Shown here: positions 7,702 through 11,074 of the stretch, one piece after another
Position numbering within the stretch: the first letter of the stretch is position 1
Layout of the letters: every line of letters begins with the position of its first letter
Origin: Fulvivirga aurantia
GTDB taxonomy: Bacteria; Bacteroidota; Bacteroidia; Cytophagales; Cyclobacteriaceae
Direction of reading: 5' to 3'
Assembly (NCBI RefSeq): GCF_009711475.1
Contig: NZ_SMMD01000849.1
Span: 1-11,074 of the forward strand
Length of the DNA: 11,074 nt
Program-made: the position numbers and the translations under genes
The notes under the pieces: model-generated
The model's input: only the letters and a program-made list of their open reading frames with translations
What the model was told of the DNA's origin: nothing
The model's database searches: none

Positions 7702-8810
7702 TGACTGAAAACAAACCATATCGATTCATAATAAGCGGAGGGGGCACTGGAGGTCACATTTACCCGGCTATTGCTGTGGCAAATGAGATCAAGAGCCGTT
7801 ACCCGAGTGCGCAAATATTATTTGTAGGCGCCAAAGGTAGAATGGAAATGAAAAAAGTACCTGAGGCTGGCTATCAAATCATCGGTTTGTGGATTAGCGG
7901 ATTTCAGCGTAGGGTGACGATTGAGAATCTCTACTTCCCGTTTAAAGTCCTCTTTAGCTACCTGGCAGCACAGAAATTAGTCAAGAAGTTTAAGCCTAAT
8001 GCAGTGCTTGGCTTTGGAGGCTATGCGAGCGGTCCTATCATGTTGGCGGCAACGAGCAAGAAATTGCCAAGCATAGTGCAGGAGCAAAATTCTCATGCAG
8101 GCATGACTAATAAAAGCCTGGGTAAAAAGGTGAATAAGGTTTGTGTTGCCTACGAAAATATGGACAGGTATTTCCCGAAAAGCAAGATAAGGCTGACTGG
8201 AAATCCGGTTAGGAAGGACATTATTTATTCCGGCCAAAAAAGAATTGACGCTTTAAAGCACTTTGGTTTAGAAACCAATAAGAAGACTATTCTGGTGATA
8301 GGAGGAAGTCTTGGGGCTCGTACCATAAACCGCTCTATGCTAAAAGGGGTGATGGCCTTGTCAGAAGCTGGCTATCAGGTTATCTGGCAAACAGGCCGCT
8401 TTTATTATGACGAAGTGCAGTCAAAAGTTGCAGATATGCAGCTTACAGGTGTGAGAATACACGAGTTTATTAAAGAAATGGATTTGGCTTACGGGGCTTC
8501 TGATGTGGTCATAAGCAGGGCCGGAGCTCTTTCAGTGTCTGAGTTGGCGGTAGTTGGTAAGCCAGTGATATTTATTCCATCACCTAATGTAGCAGAGGAT
8601 CATCAGACGAAAAATGCAATGGCTTATGTGAATAAGGAAGCAGCTCTTATGGTCACTGATAAAGAAGCCATGGATAAGTTGGTGAGAACAGTGCTTGACT
8701 TACTGAATGACGAGTCGCTACAAAACCGGTTAAGCTCAAATATTAGAAAGCTGTCTAAACCAGATGCGACAAAGAATATTGTGGATGAATTAATGGAATT
8801 AATTAAGTGA
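7701..8810 (+). CDS. murG: UDP-GlcNAc:lipid I N-acetylglucosaminyltransferase MurG
   Basis: GT28-family enzyme at the inner face of the cytoplasmic membrane that converts lipid I to lipid II. Length 369 is close to E. coli MurG (355). The N-terminal glycine-rich loop is G14-G15-T16-G17-G18-H19-IYP, and a second loop GFGGYASGP starts at residue 104. QEQNSHAGMTN and TGNPVR are typical for the family. The C-terminal domain has GGSLGA at 201-206, and the donor site shows E281 (in SVSELAVVGKP) and PNVAEDHQTKNA with E299-D-H-Q302, matching the UDP-GlcNAc contact region. It starts at the ATG overlapping the ftsW stop by 1 nt (TAATG) and ends in GTGA, which holds the murC start. Confidence 0.97.
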   Translation: MTENKPYRFIISGGGTGGHIYPAIAVANEIKSRYPSAQILFVGAKGRMEMKKVPEAGYQIIGLWISGFQRRVTIENLYFPFKVLFSYLAAQKLVKKFKPNAVLGFGGYASGPIMLAATSKKLPSIVQEQNSHAGMTNKSLGKKVNKVCVAYENMDRYFPKSKIRLTGNPVRKDIIYSGQKRIDALKHFGLETNKKTILVIGGSLGARTINRSMLKGVMALSEAGYQVIWQTGRFYYDEVQSKVADMQLTGVRIHEFIKEMDLAYGASDVVISRAGALSVSELAVVGKPVIFIPSPNVAEDHQTKNAMAYVNKEAALMVTDKEAMDKLVRTVLDLLNDESLQNRLSSNIRKLSKPDATKNIVDELMELIK

Positions 8811-10207
8811 ATATAAACAGCTACCATAGCGTCTACTTCATAGGTATCGGAGGTATCGGTATGAGTGCGCTTGCCCGATGGTTTAAGCGTAGTGGCTTCT
8901 ATGTAGCTGGTTATGATAAGACAGAAACATCGCTCACCTCAAAATTAATAGAGGAGGGCATTGAAATTCACTTTGAAGATGAGGTAAATAACATTCCTGA
9001 AAAGGTCATTAGCAATAAAAAAGATGCTTTGGTGATCTATACTCCGGCTATTCCCAAACTGCATAAAGAGTTTAACTACCTGCGAGATCAAGGCTTTACA
9101 GTCATGAAGCGCTCGGTAGCACTAGGCCATATTACTGCAAGCATGCAAACTGTGGCCATTGCCGGTACACATGGTAAGACTACTACCTCTTCTATGGTAG
9201 CGCACATACTTAAGCATGCAGGTCTTGATATAGCGGCTTTCCTTGGTGGAATAGCTACTAATTACGAGTCAAACTTCATAGCCAACGAGCGTATTGCAGA
9301 TGATACAATTGCTGTAGTTGAAGCGGATGAGTTTGATCGCTCATTTCTGACGCTTAATCCAAATATAGCTGTGGTCACTTCTGCTGATGCTGATCATTTA
9401 GACATTTATGGCGATGAAAATAGCCTGCATACATCATTTAAAGAATTTATAAATAAGTTAAAAAGCACAGGTACATTATTTATCAGTGAGAAAATAGCTA
9501 GTGAATTGGTTGATGAAAATTTCAAACAACCACTTCATACCTATGGCATTAACCAGGGGCAATTTTTTGCCAGTAATATTACCATGAATAATGGATTTTT
9601 TGTCTTTGATTATCGTGACGAGCTGCATAACATTGACGGTCTTGAACTTGGCGTCCCTGGTTTTCATAATGTAGAAAATGCAACAGTAGCAATTGCTGTA
9701 GCATTGCAATTGGGTGTGGCACCCGAAAAAATAAAACCTGCAATTAAGGCTTATAAAGGAGTGAAGCGCAGGTTTGAGTACGTCATTAAGCACCCTAACC
9801 TTGTGTTTGTTGATGATTACGCTCACCACCCTGTTGAGATCGAGGCCTTTCTCAAATCATTACAGGCTTTATACCCCGATAAGAAGGTTACTGCTATTTT
9901 CCAGCCGCACCTGTACTCACGTACCAGAGATTTTGCTGATGGATTTGCAAAAAGTCTTAGCCTGGCAGATGAAGTGATATTGCTGGATATCTACCCTGCT
10001 CGTGAGGAGCCTATAGAAGGGGTGACCTCTGACATAATCTTGAAGCAGATAGATTTAGATGCTAAGCAAATTGTAAGAAAGGAGAATTTACTAGAGATGC
10101 TAAATGACAAAGACCTCGAAGTAGTAGCAACTATTGGTGCAGGTGATATCGATAAGTTGGTATTGCCTATTAAAGAAAAATTAAAAGTGAAGTACAATGC
10201 TGCGTAA
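8807..10207 (+). CDS. murC: UDP-N-acetylmuramate:L-alanine ligase MurC
   Basis: First of the amino-acid-adding ligases: ATP-dependent attachment of L-Ala to UDP-MurNAc in the cytoplasm. The 466-residue frame starts at GTG overlapping the murG stop by 4 nt. The nearby dinucleotide-like turn G13-I-G-G-I-G-M-S20 at the expected distance from the N-terminus supports this start. Other motifs are the MurC/Mpl-type ATP loop G120-T-H-G-K-T-T-T127 (His where MurD and MurE have Asn), EADEFDRSFL, D336-D-Y-A-H-H-P342, and FQPHLYSRTRDF. Mpl (recycling ligase) is the closest alternative, but the cluster position and length favour MurC. The last 11 nt overlap ftsQ. Confidence 0.96.
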   Translation: MNINSYHSVYFIGIGGIGMSALARWFKRSGFYVAGYDKTETSLTSKLIEEGIEIHFEDEVNNIPEKVISNKKDALVIYTPAIPKLHKEFNYLRDQGFTVMKRSVALGHITASMQTVAIAGTHGKTTTSSMVAHILKHAGLDIAAFLGGIATNYESNFIANERIADDTIAVVEADEFDRSFLTLNPNIAVVTSADADHLDIYGDENSLHTSFKEFINKLKSTGTLFISEKIASELVDENFKQPLHTYGINQGQFFASNITMNNGFFVFDYRDELHNIDGLELGVPGFHNVENATVAIAVALQLGVAPEKIKPAIKAYKGVKRRFEYVIKHPNLVFVDDYAHHPVEIEAFLKSLQALYPDKKVTAIFQPHLYSRTRDFADGFAKSLSLADEVILLDIYPAREEPIEGVTSDIILKQIDLDAKQIVRKENLLEMLNDKDLEVVATIGAGDIDKLVLPIKEKLKVKYNAA

Positions 10208-10952
10208 GATACATTTCACACATACCGTCAAAGTGATGCTGGCCCTGGTTGTGGCAATGGTCATAATTGGTTTTACGGAGCGCAAGAGTACTGATAATAC
10301 CTGTCAGGATATCGTAATACGCATCGAGAATCAAAACGGCAATTACTTTGTCGATGAAAATGACATTCTCCAGCTTATGACTGCCAATGGCGATGAGGTG
10401 ATAATAGGCAGCAGTTTCGATGATCTCAATCTGAAAGAAATTGAACAGCGCGTAGAACAAGAGTCATTTATAAAGGGCATACAAATCTATCGCGACTTGA
10501 AAGGAAATATGCTAGTGGAAGCAGAGCTACGCAGACCATTTGCGAGAGTGGTGGGTAAGAATGCAAGTTATATCGCAATGGATGGCACGTATTTGCCAAT
10601 TTCTAGAAAATATAATACAAGAGCCGTCATCCTATCCGGTAAGTTTTTCAATCAAATTGGAGCCAACTTATTAGATACAGAAGATGGTGAGGCCATCTAT
10701 GAAATGCTCAACTTCATTTATAAAGATGAGTTTTGGAGTGCGCAGATCGCACAAATGGAGATAGATAAGAACTTAAACATTCTCATTTATCCGCAGGTGA
10801 CAAAGCAAATCGTAGAGTTTGGAACACCTGAAGGTTTTGAGAAAAAGTTTAAGAAACTGAAAATCTTCTATAAGGAGATTTTGCCCCGAAAGGGATGGAA
10901 TACGTATGAACGCGTCAATTTGAAATATAAAGATCAAATAGTCGCGGAATAA
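10197..10952 (+). CDS. ftsQ: Cell division protein FtsQ/DivIB
   Basis: Bitopic divisome protein linking early and late division proteins. The 251 residues comprise a short cytoplasmic tail, one membrane segment at about 11-26, and an extracytoplasmic part. The part at about residues 38-110 reads as a POTRA-like domain (DIVIRIENQNGNYFVDENDI, then KEIEQRVEQESFIKGIQIYRD), followed by AELRRPFARV and an AMDGTYLPI segment typical of FtsQ beta domains. The sequence is poorly conserved, as usual for this family; the call rests on architecture and position after murC. The ATG lies 11 nt inside murC (different frame), which suggests coupled translation. A GTG or other start downstream is unlikely because it would remove the membrane anchor. 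Confidence 0.88.
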   Translation: MLRKIHFTHTVKVMLALVVAMVIIGFTERKSTDNTCQDIVIRIENQNGNYFVDENDILQLMTANGDEVIIGSSFDDLNLKEIEQRVEQESFIKGIQIYRDLKGNMLVEAELRRPFARVVGKNASYIAMDGTYLPISRKYNTRAVILSGKFFNQIGANLLDTEDGEAIYEMLNFIYKDEFWSAQIAQMEIDKNLNILIYPQVTKQIVEFGTPEGFEKKFKKLKIFYKEILPRKGWNTYERVNLKYKDQIVAE

Positions 10953-11074
10953 TTAGATATGAGAGTTCGGAATTGTGAAATGAGATTTGACATGTGTAAA
11001 AGAAAGGAGTCGATTCTAACTAACAATATCTATGTACTAAATACTAAGAATATAACAACCACTATAAAATAAAA
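10953..11074. other. AT-rich intergenic stretch between ftsQ and the window edge (presumably before ftsA)
   Basis: This 122-nt stretch carries no convincing gene. It holds an imperfect 7-bp tandem pair, TACTAAA (11035-11041) and TACTAAG (11042-11048), and an ATGAGAGTTCGGAATTGTGA-like start at 10959 whose wording resembles the AT-rich left flank of the four-helix-bundle gene. It may be a decayed cassette end. An AAAGGAG at about 11003-11009 has no start codon at a suitable distance. In an operon of 1-11-nt overlaps such a gap is notable. Confidence 0.5.

Noticed and set aside
9476..9829. Minus-strand open frame of 117 codons within murC, and other antisense frames in the operon
   Set aside because: They overlap well-supported conserved genes, have no recognisable domains, and have compositions expected from antisense reading.
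10987..11020. TTGACA as a possible -35 box upstream of ftsA
   Set aside because: No TATAAT-like or Bacteroidota-type TAnnTTTG element lies at a suitable distance downstream, so the call cannot be supported.

Overview
The window is one uninterrupted block of the division and cell wall (dcw) cluster. All genes lie on the + strand in the order ftsI, murE, mraY, [four-helix-bundle gene], murD, ftsW, murG, murC, ftsQ. The order, the absence of murF between murE and mraY, an FtsI carrying a C-terminal PASTA domain, an enlarged extracytoplasmic loop in MraY, and the lack of clear Shine-Dalgarno sequences point to Bacteroidota. A Cytophagales-type marine or soil bacterium is my best guess, inferred from protein style only. 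MurE carries the DNPR signature of meso-diaminopimelate ligases, so the wall is expected to be of the Gram-negative DAP type.

Layout: positions 2-4773 encode the septal transpeptidase FtsI, the DAP ligase MurE and the lipid I synthase MraY, with a 1-nt overlap and a 9-nt gap between them. Positions 4774-5185 hold an intruder: a 123-codon gene of the S23/IVP (23S rRNA intervening-sequence protein) four-helix-bundle family, bounded by AT-rich repeats with a weak inverted-repeat relation. Positions 5183-10952 continue with murD, ftsW, murG, murC and ftsQ, joined by stop/start overlaps of 4, 1, 4 and 11 nt, as expected of one translationally coupled operon. Positions 10953-11074 are a short AT-rich noncoding stretch. 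ftsA would be expected just beyond the edge.

The genes work together. MurC, MurD and MurE add L-Ala, D-Glu and meso-DAP to UDP-MurNAc. MraY and MurG build lipid I and lipid II. FtsW polymerises lipid II, FtsI crosslinks it at the septum, and FtsQ helps assemble the divisome.

The main surprise is the mraY-murD junction. The murD frame is intact and matches full-length MurD, but between the in-frame stop at 5165-5167 and residue ~44 it contains no ATG, GTG or TTG. The right repeat of the four-helix-bundle cassette (a 7-bp unit, about 3.5 copies) runs directly into the place where the murD start codon should be. This suggests that an essential gene is started from a non-canonical codon, perhaps by reinitiation after the cassette gene. 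Loss of one 7-bp unit would instead fuse the two proteins in frame. No RNA genes, CRISPR arrays, transposases, convincing promoters or terminators were seen.
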